From: DAOPZJ01 sp964587625
GTDB lineage: Bacteria > Bacillota > Clostridia > Oscillospirales > JAKOTC01
NCBI GenBank assembly: GCA_964587625.1
Contig: CAZPLU010000009.1
Coordinates: forward strand, 3,358-67,357
Reading direction: 5' to 3'
Length of the DNA: 64,000 nucleotides
In this document: positions 36,611 through 44,807 of the stretch, one piece after another
How the letters are laid out: every line of letters starts with the position of its first letter
Numbering within the stretch: position 1 is the stretch's first letter
Notes under the pieces: model-generated
Seen by the model: only the letters and a program-made list of their open reading frames with translations
Database searches by the model: none
Told to the model about the DNA's origin: nothing
Made by a program: the position numbers and the translations under genes

Positions 36611-37696
36611 TTAATAGGTTCCGAGTTCCAATCCCTTTTTGACAAAATAACGGTAGTTTTCGAGATCGACAGTTCCGGGCACCGAGTGGTCGGTGTGCAG
36701 CACATAGCCGTATTTCCCCTTGACCGTCGGGATTTTTTTTTCAAGCTCCGCGTCGATCTGCGCGCGGTCGTTGGAGCAGAGCGCCCGCGCGTCGATGCCG
36801 CCCATCAACGCGATTTTATCGCCGTAGTTTTGGTAGATGCGCAGCAAATCCATACCCGCCTTAACTTCCATCGCTTGCAATAGATTCATACCGGCTTTGA
36901 TCAAGCCCGGTATGAACGGTTCGACGAACCCGCAGGAGTGCACCATCACCGGCAACCCGAGCGAATGGGCATAATCAAACGTGTACACGTGCGACGGATA
37001 GATGAACCGCTCGTACATCGCCGGGGACATAAACGGGGCGCCTTTATAACCCATGTCCTCGTAATACCAAATGCCGTCGGGCTTGCCCTCGCGCTCAAAC
37101 AGCAGTTTTTGCAATTCGACGCTCAGCAGCGCGTAAGTCCGGCTCATATCGGAAATCCAATCGGGGTCGTAGATCATCGCGGCCAGCATTTCCTCATGCC
37201 CGATCACCGGATGCAGGCATTCGAACACGTTCCCGCCCGACCAGACAAAATACTTTTCGTTCTCGGCGGCGTATTTTTTGGCCTCACGGTAGCCCTCGAA
37301 GTTGATGCGTTTTTCAAACAGCGACGGGTCGAGCAGCAGCGGCTTGATTTTTTCCTCCCAATTTTCGCGGCTGTCGATCTCAAAGCGCACATGCTCCGGC
37401 GTCGAGTCGTGCTTTTTATGCCGCCGCAGCACCGCCCAGTTGCCGTCGAGCTTGGTCACGGTGTCCTCGTCCTCGGTGATAATAATCGGCTCAAAATTGA
37501 TACGCGCGGTCAGTGTGAACGGCCCGTTCTCGACAAGGTCGAAATTGAACTCTCTGGTAAAATCCGGATCCGCGCCCTGATTTTCGGTCCATTCCTTTTG
37601 GGTATCGCTCCAAAAATGCTCATATAGCCCGATCCGATCCACCGGCTGGTGATTTAAAATGCGCGATATGCGCTCTTTCCCCGTCAGTTCCGTCAT
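36611..37696 (-). CDS. URO-D/cobamide methyltransferase-like protein B
   Basis: 361 residues, about nine in ten identical to protein A by eye and of the same length, so a recent tandem duplicate. It keeps VMVHSCGFVEPF, GGIDARALCSND and LHTDHSVP. Differences cluster in the N-terminal third (residues 35-70) and around the AVW/GIW substrate-side segment. ATG 37696 is chosen by alignment to the paralogue; GGAG is 13 nt away, longer than ideal. Intergenic spacing to gene A is 120 bp and contains the gene A promoter. Confidence 0.8.
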   Translation of the reverse strand: MTELTGKERISRILNHQPVDRIGLYEHFWSDTQKEWTENQGADPDFTREFNFDLVENGPFTLTARINFEPIIITEDEDTVTKLDGNWAVLRRHKKHDSTPEHVRFEIDSRENWEEKIKPLLLDPSLFEKRINFEGYREAKKYAAENEKYFVWSGGNVFECLHPVIGHEEMLAAMIYDPDWISDMSRTYALLSVELQKLLFEREGKPDGIWYYEDMGYKGAPFMSPAMYERFIYPSHVYTFDYAHSLGLPVMVHSCGFVEPFIPGLIKAGMNLLQAMEVKAGMDLLRIYQNYGDKIALMGGIDARALCSNDRAQIDAELEKKIPTVKGKYGYVLHTDHSVPGTVDLENYRYFVKKGLELGTY

Positions 37697-37732
37697 GGTT
37701 GTTCTTACACTCCAACGCTCGAATTTTATTTT

Positions 37733-37761
37733 ATGATAGCACTCCGAAATAGTCCTGTCAA
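37733..37761 (-). promoter_or_regulatory. Promoter of URO-D-like gene B
   Basis: Minus strand TTGACA (37761-37756), 17 bp, TATCAT (37738-37733). Spacer GGACTATTTCGGAGTGC shares TTTCGGA and TGC with the promoter of gene A, a possible operator. Confidence 0.82.
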
Positions 37762-37823
37762 TGCCGGACGAGAAAGCAGAAGTGAGAGGGCGGAGGTCGG
37801 ACGAGGGAACGGGCAACTTGTGG

Positions 37824-37881
37824 GGAACGGTCTCGGGTCGCATCCGATGTGGCCGTTCCGAATCGCGTCTGTCATCCCGAG
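37824..37881. repeat. Palindromic repeat plus TGTCATCC fragment
   Basis: GGAACGG...CCGTTCC (37824-37859) encloses TCGGGTCGCATCCGA, the same build as 26671-26706. A shortened TGTCATCCCGAG element follows at 37870, as at 26762 where the two families are also neighbours. Confidence 0.75.
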
Positions 37882-37902
37882 TTGCACCTTGCCTGTTTGA
37901 TC

Positions 37903-38892
37903 TTACCTCAAAATCCCTCCGCCGATGACCGACTCCCCCTCATACACCACCGCGCTCTGCCCCGGCGCGACGGCTCTGGCGGGCTGCTCGAATATGATCT
38001 TGTCGCCCTCGATGTGCGCCGAAGCGGGTTTTGCCGCCGAGCGGATTTTCACGCCGTACACCTTTCCCGCCTCCGGGGCCCTGTGCCATATACAATCGGA
38101 CAACACGGCGGAATCAAAAAATTCCTCCCCGCTCCTCGCCAAAAAGACCCGCCTCGTCGGCGAATCGATTTTTTTCACAAACACGGGCTTCCCGAACGCC
38201 CCGATCCCTTTGCGCTGGCCGATCGTGAAGTTGTAAATTCCCTCATGCCTTCCGCAGACATCGCCGTCGGGGGAGATCAAATCCCCGGGCAAAATCCCGA
38301 GCTTTTCGCGTAAAAACACGGCGTGGTCGGCATCGGGCAAAAAGCAGTTCTCGCTGCTGTCGGGCGCGTCGTGGCAGGTGAGCCCGTTCTCTTTGGCGAT
38401 TTTACGCACCTCGTCCTTGTTTTGCACTTCTCCGAGCGGCATCAGCAGTCGGCTGACGACATCTTTTTCAAGCCGGTAAAGCATATAGCTCTGATCGCGT
38501 TTTCCGCAAACCGCTTTTCGAATCAATCCGTCCTGCGTACGCGCATAATGCCCGGTTGCGATGGCGCCATATCCGTTTTCATCGGCGCATTCGATCAACT
38601 TTTTGAACTTGATCATCGCATTGCAGCGCACACAGGGATTCGGTGTGCGCCCGTTGGCATATTCACCGATAAAATAACGGATGATATTTTCATCGAACGC
38701 TTTTCGCGCATCGACGACAAACAGCGGGATACCGAGCTGCCTCGCGGCATTCTCGGCCTTTTCGACGCCCTGCTCGTGTTGTCGGGACATCATCATATAG
38801 ACGCCGCCGACCCTGTACCCCGCGCTTTTCAACAACAGGGCGCACACGCCGGAATCGACGCCGCCCGAGAGCGCGACCAAAACGCTATTCAT
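37903..38892 (-). CDS. mnmA: tRNA-specific 2-thiouridylase
   Basis: Thiolates U34 of Lys, Glu and Gln tRNAs, using sulfur passed from a cysteine desulfurase. 329 residues. The PP-loop is ALSGGVDSGVCALLL; NPCVRCNAMIKF holds the first catalytic cysteine and SSENCFLPD the second; GRHEGIYNFTIGQRKGI is a family signature. ATG 38892 lies inside the end of nifU (overlap ATGAATAG, 8 nt), so translation is coupled. The operon nifS-nifU-mnmA supplies the sulfur pathway in one unit. Confidence 0.93.
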   Translation of the reverse strand: MNSVLVALSGGVDSGVCALLLKSAGYRVGGVYMMMSRQHEQGVEKAENAARQLGIPLFVVDARKAFDENIIRYFIGEYANGRTPNPCVRCNAMIKFKKLIECADENGYGAIATGHYARTQDGLIRKAVCGKRDQSYMLYRLEKDVVSRLLMPLGEVQNKDEVRKIAKENGLTCHDAPDSSENCFLPDADHAVFLREKLGILPGDLISPDGDVCGRHEGIYNFTIGQRKGIGAFGKPVFVKKIDSPTRRVFLARSGEEFFDSAVLSDCIWHRAPEAGKVYGVKIRSAAKPASAHIEGDKIIFEQPARAVAPGQSAVVYEGESVIGGGILR

Positions 38893-39307
38893 GACACCCT
38901 TCGCAATCGATGATTTTTCCGACAATCGGCAAGGGGTCAATGCCCTTTTTTCGGTAATAGTCGGACAGCGCCGTCTTAATGGCCTGCTCAGCCAGCACCG
39001 AACAGTGCAGTTTGGCGGGAGGCAATCCCTCCAGCGCCTCGACGACCGCCTTGTTGGTCAATTTCAACGCGTCGTCGATGGATTTTCCTTTGATCAGCTC
39101 GGTGGCCATCGAACTCGTCGCAATCGCCGCGCCGCAGCCGTAGGTCATGAACTTCACATCCGTGATGATGTTGTTTTCAATTTTTAAATACATCCGCATG
39201 ATGTCGCCGCAGCGGGCGTTTCCGACTTCGCCCACGCCGTCCGCGTTTTCCATCTCGCCGACGTTGCGCGGATTCATAAAGTGTTCCATCACTTTTTGCG
39301 TATACAT
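38885..39307 (-). CDS. nifU: Fe-S scaffold protein NifU/IscU-like
   Basis: 140 residues with the three scaffold cysteines: GNARCGDIM, YGCGAAIATSS and LHCSVLAEQA. A C-terminal tail adds CEGC. It builds Fe-S clusters with the adjacent cysteine desulfurase. GGAGGAGG is 8 nt before ATG 39307. The tail, ending in a second CxxC (DCEGCHE), is typical of Clostridial NifU-like scaffolds. Confidence 0.92.
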   Translation of the reverse strand: MYTQKVMEHFMNPRNVGEMENADGVGEVGNARCGDIMRMYLKIENNIITDVKFMTYGCGAAIATSSMATELIKGKSIDDALKLTNKAVVEALEGLPPAKLHCSVLAEQAIKTALSDYYRKKGIDPLPIVGKIIDCEGCHE

Positions 39308-39410
39308 GACACAGGCCTCCTCCATCTCCCCATCGCGGGGAACGCGTCGCTCGATATTGCTCCGTTTTGTATATATCGTATTTATTATAACATCCGGTAT
39401 TAACGCTTGT

Positions 39411-40583
39411 TTATTTTTTATTTTCCCAAATCGGGCTCATCGCGCGCAGCTTTTGCACAATCGGCGGCACGGTTTCCAAGATATATTCCACTTCCCGCTC
39501 CGTGTTATACCGTCCCAACGACAGTCGCAGCGACCCGTGCGCGATTTCATGGGGTAATCCGATGGATAAAAGCACATGGCTCGGATCGAGCGACCGGCTG
39601 GTGCAGGCCGAGCCGGACGAGGCGCAGATGCCGCTCATGTCCATCCAAAGCAACAGCGATTCGCCTTCGATGCCCTTGAACGAGATATTCACATTGCCCG
39701 GAACCCGGTGCATCCGGCTGCCGTTCAAACGCGTTCCCGGGAGCGCCAGCAGTCCGTCGATCAGCTTGTCGCGCAGTTTTTGAACCCTTGCGGTCTCTTC
39801 CCCCAGGTGTTCAACCGCTTCGGTGATCGCCGCGCCAAGCCCCACAATCCCGGGGATATTTTCGGTTCCCGCGCGTTTACCGCCCTCCTGCTGCCCGCCG
39901 CTGATCAGAGACACAATCCGCACGCCCTTTTTGAGGTACAGCACCCCGACGCCTTTGGGTCCGTGATACTTGTGCGCCGACATCGACAGCATGTCCGCGC
40001 CGAGCGCCTTGACGTCGACCGGAATATGTCCGACCGCCTGCACCGCATCGGTGTGAAACAACACCTCTTTTTCGGCGCATACCGCGGCAATTTCGGCAAT
40101 CGGATTGATCGTGCCGATCTCGTTGTTGACCATCATCACGGTGACCAGCGCGGTGTCCCCGCGAATTGCCTTTTTGACCGCCTCGGGGGAAATGATACCC
40201 TCGCCGTTCGGTTTGACAAGTGTCACTTCAAATCCCTGCGCCTTGAGCGCGCCGAGTGTATTCAGCGCCGCGTGGTGCTCATATTGGGTCGAGACGATGT
40301 GTCTTTTTCCCGACTTGGCTTTTTGAAACGCCGCGCCTTTGATGGCCCAGTTGTCGCTTTCGGAGCCGCCTCCGGTGAAATAAATCTCGCCCGGAGAGGC
40401 GTTGATCGCTTTTGCGACTTGCCCGCGGGCAGCAGAAAGCGCCTTTTCGCTCTCATACCCCAGTCCGTAAATGGACGACGCGTTTCCGTACTTTTCGCAA
40501 AAATACGGCCTCATGGCTTCAAAAACCGACTCCGAAACGCGGGTTGTGGCCGCGTTGTCGGCATAGATCATCGTCTTTTCCAC
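39411..40583 (-). CDS. nifS: Cysteine desulfurase (NifS/IscS-like)
   Basis: PLP enzyme that takes sulfur from cysteine for Fe-S clusters and tRNA thiolation. About 390 residues: YADNAATTRVSESV, the histidine region STQYEHHA, EIGTINPI, PLP lysine in SAHKYHGPKG, RAGTENIPG and the catalytic cysteine loop SSGSACTS. GTG 40583 has AAAGGGA 8 nt upstream; ATG 40571 is the alternative. First gene of nifS-nifU-mnmA. Confidence 0.93.
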   Translation of the reverse strand: MEKTMIYADNAATTRVSESVFEAMRPYFCEKYGNASSIYGLGYESEKALSAARGQVAKAINASPGEIYFTGGGSESDNWAIKGAAFQKAKSGKRHIVSTQYEHHAALNTLGALKAQGFEVTLVKPNGEGIISPEAVKKAIRGDTALVTVMMVNNEIGTINPIAEIAAVCAEKEVLFHTDAVQAVGHIPVDVKALGADMLSMSAHKYHGPKGVGVLYLKKGVRIVSLISGGQQEGGKRAGTENIPGIVGLGAAITEAVEHLGEETARVQKLRDKLIDGLLALPGTRLNGSRMHRVPGNVNISFKGIEGESLLLWMDMSGICASSGSACTSRSLDPSHVLLSIGLPHEIAHGSLRLSLGRYNTEREVEYILETVPPIVQKLRAMSPIWENKK

Positions 40584-40647
40584 ATTCAAAGTCCCTTTCA
40601 GGCAAATGGCGGTATGAAATACGCCCCGCGCTTTCACACCGCCCTCT

Positions 40648-40676
40648 ATGATACACCGAATTTGTATGTTTTACAA
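40648..40676 (-). promoter_or_regulatory. Probable promoter of nifS-nifU-mnmA
   Basis: Minus strand TTGTAA (40676-40671), 17 bp, TATCAT (40653-40648), in the gap after pfkA. Confidence 0.55.
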
Positions 40677-40700
40677 CAGAAAAATCAGTTTTTTACCGAT

Positions 40701-41687
40701 TTAAACCGAAATCCGCTTGTTCATCTCATACAGCTCCCGATCAAACGGCTTGGTCATTTCAAGCGCTTCACCGATGTCATAATCGACAATGCTGTCATTT
40801 TTGCGCACGATCACCCGGTTGCCGACGCCCCTTGCCAGCAAGTCGACCGCATACACACCCATCGACGTGGCGATCACGCGGTCTTTTGCCGACGGCGAAC
40901 CGCCGCGCTGCACATACCCCAGCACCGTCGCGCGGGTCACGACGCCGGTCGCGTTTTCGATGTCCTTGGCAAGCTGCGCCACATCTCCGGGGTAGTCGAT
41001 GCCCTCCGCCGCGATGATGATGAAGTGCTTTTTGCCCGCGCGGCTCATCTTCTGCATCGGCTTGACGACGTCCTTTTGCAAATCGATCGGTATTTCGGGC
41101 ACCAAAATCGCCATTGCGCCGCTCGCGACGCCCGCGTGCAGCGCCAAATAGCCACAGTCGCGCCCCATGACCTCAATCAAAGAGCAGCGGTCATGCGAGT
41201 GAGAAGTGTCGCGGATCTTATCCACGCAGTCGATGATGGTGTTCAGCGCGGTGTCCACGCCGATGGTGTAGTCCGACGCGTTGATGTCGTTGTCGATGGT
41301 GGCGGGGATGCCGACGCACGGAATGCCCTGGTGCGAGAGCTCCCTCGCCCCTCTGAAACTGCCGTCGCCGCCGATCACCACGATGCCTTGCAAACCGAAT
41401 TGCTTGCAGGTGCGGGTGGCGCGCGCCATCCCCTCCGGGGTTCGGAACTCGGGGCTGCGGGCGGAATATAAAATCGTGCCGCCCCTGTGCAAAATCTCCG
41501 AGACGCTGCGGATCTCCATCCGGTGAATGTCGCCGTGGATCAGACCCTCGTACCCCCGGTTGACGCCGAAGACCTCGATGCCCATTCCGATGGCGGAACG
41601 CACGACCGCGCGCACGGCGCAGTTCATGCCCGAGGCGTCTCCGCCGCTGGTCATCACGCCGATGGTTGTAATTTCGCCCATTCTCAT
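40701..41687 (-). CDS. pfkA: 6-phosphofructokinase, ATP type
   Basis: 328 residues. Phosphoryl-donor site GGDGSF has Gly where PPi enzymes have Asp, and PATIDNDI lacks the PPi-type Lys, so ATP is the likely donor. MTSGGDASGMN opens the protein; TIGVDTALNTI and the ESR-type effector region follow. Phosphorylates fructose 6-phosphate in glycolysis. It is upstream of nifS and 693 bp downstream of the PPi-type gene, separated by tandem repeats. Confidence 0.93.
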   Translation of the reverse strand: MRMGEITTIGVMTSGGDASGMNCAVRAVVRSAIGMGIEVFGVNRGYEGLIHGDIHRMEIRSVSEILHRGGTILYSARSPEFRTPEGMARATRTCKQFGLQGIVVIGGDGSFRGARELSHQGIPCVGIPATIDNDINASDYTIGVDTALNTIIDCVDKIRDTSHSHDRCSLIEVMGRDCGYLALHAGVASGAMAILVPEIPIDLQKDVVKPMQKMSRAGKKHFIIIAAEGIDYPGDVAQLAKDIENATGVVTRATVLGYVQRGGSPSAKDRVIATSMGVYAVDLLARGVGNRVIVRKNDSIVDYDIGEALEMTKPFDRELYEMNKRISV

Positions 41688-42380
41688 CGCCTCCGAAAAT
41701 AGTGATTGGAAAATAGAAATTGGAAATTAGTAGACGAGGCAGTTAAAATCCTGACCGTTCCGTTACCCGTGGAAAGCAGAAACCGGGAATCGGCAGGGCG
41801 CACGCCCGTCGCCCCGCATGAAAGGGCGATATACTGATTGGAAAATAGAAATTGGAAAATGGTAGACGAGGCAGTTAAAATCCTGACCGTTCCGTTACCC
41901 GTGGAAAGCAGAAACCGGGAATCGGCAGGGCGCACGCCCGTCGCCCCGCATGAAAGGGCTATATACTGATTGGAAAATAGAACTTGGAAAATGGTAGACG
42001 GGGCAGTAAAAATCCTGTAGGGAACGGTCTTGACCGTTCCGCAGACCGAAGCAAAACCCCCGCAGGATCCCGATTGCTTTTCCGGTGACAATGTGCAGTT
42101 TAGGGAAAAATACCTTAACCCGCGCCAACGGGCGCGAAACCGGGGGTCACATAGAGAGTATTTGATAACCCTTATGAAGCGTGAAGACGAGTGTCCGCGT
42201 CTGAAGGCCTTTGTCTTCACACTCGGGAACGGTCTTGACCGTTCCGGTACCCGTGGAAAGCAAAAATCGGGGAATCGACAGGGCGCACGCCCGTCGCCCC
42301 GCATGCAGGGGCGATATCCTCAACGACCCGTTCTTCTCGGCGGGTGCGGCGTTGAGCGACCTGTTCATTTTCAACGCAAA
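41688..42380. other. Repeat-rich spacer, no gene called
   Basis: 693 bp between the two phosphofructokinase genes. It holds the 132-bp tandem repeat, two GGAACGGTCTTGACCGTTCC palindromes (42017-42040, 42226-42245) and a diverged piece of the repeat unit at about 42238-42316. A long minus-strand open frame here exists only because the repeat length is a multiple of three. Confidence 0.75.
41703..42013. repeat. 132-bp tandem direct repeat, 2.3 copies
   Basis: Units begin TGATTGGAAAATAGAA at 41703, 41835 and 41967; the third is partial and breaks off into a GTAGGGAACGG palindrome. Copies differ at only a few bases. Each includes ACCGTTCCGTTACCCGTGGA and a GGGCGCACGCCC dyad. Confidence 0.92.
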
Positions 42381-43637
42381 TTACTTCACAAGCACCTTTT
42401 TCAGCTTGACAAACCGCGGCAAGCTGTCCTCATACGGCAGTCCGGTCTGTCCCTGAATCAGCGGCAGTGCATAATCGATGAACTTTTGATTCAATCCGTC
42501 GCCGGTCCGGTTGATCCAGTCGAGCGGCACTTTTTTTTCGGTGTTTGCGACGGCAGCCAGGTCGAACAGCTTGATCTCACAGTGATATTCCCCGTCTTTG
42601 TAGATTCTCTCGAAGCCGACCATCTTGTCGGTCACGCCCTTGACGGCGTTTGTGACAGCGGCTTCTCCCGCCTTGAACGCCTCGTCGAGGTCGGTCCGGG
42701 AGGCACAGTGCGCCGCGCAGCGCTGCAGCAGCGATAATTCGATGCCGCGCACCTTTGCGCCCGTGGCCTGTTTGACCGTGTCCGCGAGGAAAGAGGCCAG
42801 ACCGCCCAATTGCGCGTGGCCGAAACTGTCCTTGGTCTGCGCCAGATCCGCGCCGTATTCTGATATATACTTTCCGTCCTTGTCCTTGATGCCCTCGGAC
42901 ACGACGACAAGGCAGTTCTTATTCTTGTCATAGACGGCTTTGACTTTTGCGACAAAGCTGTCCAAATCGAACGGGATTTCGGGCAGACAGATCAAATCGG
43001 GCCCGCAACCCTTTTCATTGGCGAGCGCCGCGCTCGCGGTCAGCCAGCCGGCGTTGCGTCCCATGGCCTCGACGATCGTGACCATGCCCGTGTCGTAGAC
43101 CCGCGCGTCGTGGTAGATTTCCATCACCGAAGTGGCGATGTATTTGGCGGCGGAGCCGTAACCGGGGCAGTGATCGGTTTCGGCGAGGTCGTTGTCGATG
43201 GTCTTTGGAATGCCCATCACGCGGCACTCATAGCCGTGCGCCAGGCAATATTTCGAGATCTTGTTGCAGGTATCCATCGAGTCGTTGCCGCCGTTATAGA
43301 AGAAATAGCGGACATCGTACTTTTTGAACACTTCGAGAATGCGTTTATAATCGCTGTCGTCGACCAAGGGATCCTTGAGTTTATAGCGGCAGGAGCCGAG
43401 CGCCGACGAGGGCGTAAATTTCATATATTCCAGTTCCTTGGAATCCTCTTTGCCCATATCCATGAGCTTCTCGTCCAAAACGCCCTTAATGCCGTTGCAG
43501 GCGCCGTAGACCTTGGTGATGGCGTCGCTGTCGAGCGCGGTTTTGATCGCGCCGTAAGCGCTGGCGTTGATGGCCGAACTCGGACCGCCGGATTGGCCGA
43601 TGATGCAGGCCCCTTTTAACATTGACATCTGTTTCAT
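42381..43637 (-). CDS. pfp: PPi-dependent phosphofructokinase
   Basis: 418 residues, the length of the PPi-type group. Diagnostic residues: GGNDSM has Asp at the donor-selecting position and GIPKTIDNDL has the Lys that marks pyrophosphate use. GQSGGPSSAIN opens the protein; EAMGRNAGW and FGHAQLGG are family motifs. The reaction fructose 6-phosphate + PPi is reversible, so the cell can run glycolysis sparing ATP or reverse it. It has its own promoter (43704-43733). Confidence 0.92.
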   Translation of the reverse strand: MKQMSMLKGACIIGQSGGPSSAINASAYGAIKTALDSDAITKVYGACNGIKGVLDEKLMDMGKEDSKELEYMKFTPSSALGSCRYKLKDPLVDDSDYKRILEVFKKYDVRYFFYNGGNDSMDTCNKISKYCLAHGYECRVMGIPKTIDNDLAETDHCPGYGSAAKYIATSVMEIYHDARVYDTGMVTIVEAMGRNAGWLTASAALANEKGCGPDLICLPEIPFDLDSFVAKVKAVYDKNKNCLVVVSEGIKDKDGKYISEYGADLAQTKDSFGHAQLGGLASFLADTVKQATGAKVRGIELSLLQRCAAHCASRTDLDEAFKAGEAAVTNAVKGVTDKMVGFERIYKDGEYHCEIKLFDLAAVANTEKKVPLDWINRTGDGLNQKFIDYALPLIQGQTGLPYEDSLPRFVKLKKVLVK

Positions 43638-43703
43638 ACCCTTCGTTTATTGGTTTGTTGGAATGAGAGAATTTTCGCAAGAGCACAATTCCCACCGCAT
43701 ACC

Positions 43704-43733
43704 ATTATACCACTTTCCGGCCCTATCAGTCAA
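43704..43733 (-). promoter_or_regulatory. Promoter of pfp
   Basis: Minus strand TTGACT (43733-43728), 18 bp, TATAAT (43709-43704) with TGG before it (extended -10). Confidence 0.75.
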
Positions 43734-43927
43734 CATTGCGGCTTCTGTTTGCACCGATTTCCCGCCCATTTCCCAACCGGGCGATGCCCGGCCTCTTGAT
43801 TCTTCACGATTCCCTCTCAGTTTCACGTCGGCCGGGTTGTCGGGGACGCCGCCCCACGAAAAAGAGCGGCTTTTGGGGCGTTCACACAGGGATTTATAAA
43901 AAACTTGTGTGACAGCTTCAAGCATGG

Positions 43928-43976
43928 CAAAAAGAGACCAGCCATGTTCAAGCGTAATGCTTGGTTTGGCTGGTCT
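43928..43976 (-). terminator. Terminator of the Cas3-like fragment
   Basis: AGACCAGCCA/TGGCTGGTCT, 10-bp perfect stem with a 22-nt loop (43935-43976), followed on the minus strand by CTTTTTG. It lies 4 bp past the stop codon. Confidence 0.82.
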
Positions 43977-43979
43977 TCT

Positions 43980-44432
43980 TTATAATAAGTTTTTCATATA
44001 TCCTAGGAAGCTGGCATATTGTCCTTCGGCAAGAGACGGCAACTCGCTACTTTCAATGTGAAGGTGCTTTTTAAACATATTTTTCGGAATCTCAAAAGAC
44101 GGGTTAAATCCGAAAGCGTCTGTCATTGCAGTAAAACAAATCAATGAGCTGTCATCATACTCACTATTTCTGTCGATACGTCCGCCAAGTTGTAAATAAC
44201 TTTGAAGGGAACGCAATTCGCAGAAACCATAATAAAAGGAAAAATCCATTCCGCATTCGACGCAGCCCGTGGCAAACAATGTCCAGTCCGTGTTATGATT
44301 TGTTGGAGGGTCAAGCCGGCGTTTTACTTCATCGATTACGACTTCTCTGTCGCTCGGAGTAAGTGCGGTTGACAGATGAAGTACATCGTGTCCGGCGCTT
44401 CGCAGAGTCATTGCCAGAAAAGCGGCTGAATG
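43980..44432 (-). pseudogene. 3' remnant of a Cas3-like CRISPR helicase
   Basis: About 150 C-terminal residues of an SF2 helicase of the Cas3 type. HSAAFLAMTLRSAGHDVLHL matches motif IV region, STALTPSDRE the next block, WTLFATGCVECGMDFSF motif V, and SYLQLGGRIDRN motif VI; Cas3 proteins read ATSCVEAGVDLSF and QxGGRVNR here. The HD nuclease and ATP-binding half are gone: similarity stops near 44430, where an opposite-strand recombinase remnant begins. Its stop and terminator are intact. No other cas gene or repeat array is in the window. Confidence 0.72.
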
Positions 44433-44710
44433 AAACTGAGCAGAAAAGCCTTGTTGAGAGAGCCACGACGCTTAAACAGGCGCTCGATGCCGCAAAGGAG
44501 CAGAATTTGAACATTGACCATTTCCTCAAAATCGTACGAAAATACACGGAAATTACGGAGTTAAGCGGTGAGATTATTCGGGACTTCATCGAGAAGATAA
44601 TTGTGTATAAGGCAGAAAAGGTCGACGGTGTCCGCATCCAGCGGATTCAAATCATATACAATTGCATCGGAGCGATAGATTTTCCGAAAATGGACGAAAA
44701 AACGGCATAG
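44433..44710 (+). pseudogene. 3' remnant of a large serine recombinase
   Basis: About 90 C-terminal residues in one frame: LKQALDAAKEQNLNIDHFLK, TELSGEIIRDFIEKIIVYKA and EKVDGVRIQRIQIIYN. This is the DUF4368-type tail of Tn4451/TnpX-like large serine recombinases found on Clostridial integrative elements. The resolvase catalytic domain and zinc ribbon are absent. It abuts the Cas3-like fragment tail to tail of the sequence loss, near 44430. Confidence 0.72.
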
Positions 44711-44807
44711 CCGTAATTCACGACTATGCCGGATTTTTCAGGGAAATCAAATCCCTATGTGAGGACAGCTTTCGGCGTCTTTTTTGCGCAGTGTTTCTCG
44801 GGAAATT

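Noticed and set aside
39576..41471. 631-residue plus-strand frame over nifS and pfkA
   Set aside because: Runs antisense across two well-supported genes and has no protein-like motifs.
41684..42304. 206-residue open frame on the minus strand
   Set aside because: It is open because the 132-bp tandem repeat is a multiple of three; no ribosome site and no recognisable protein.
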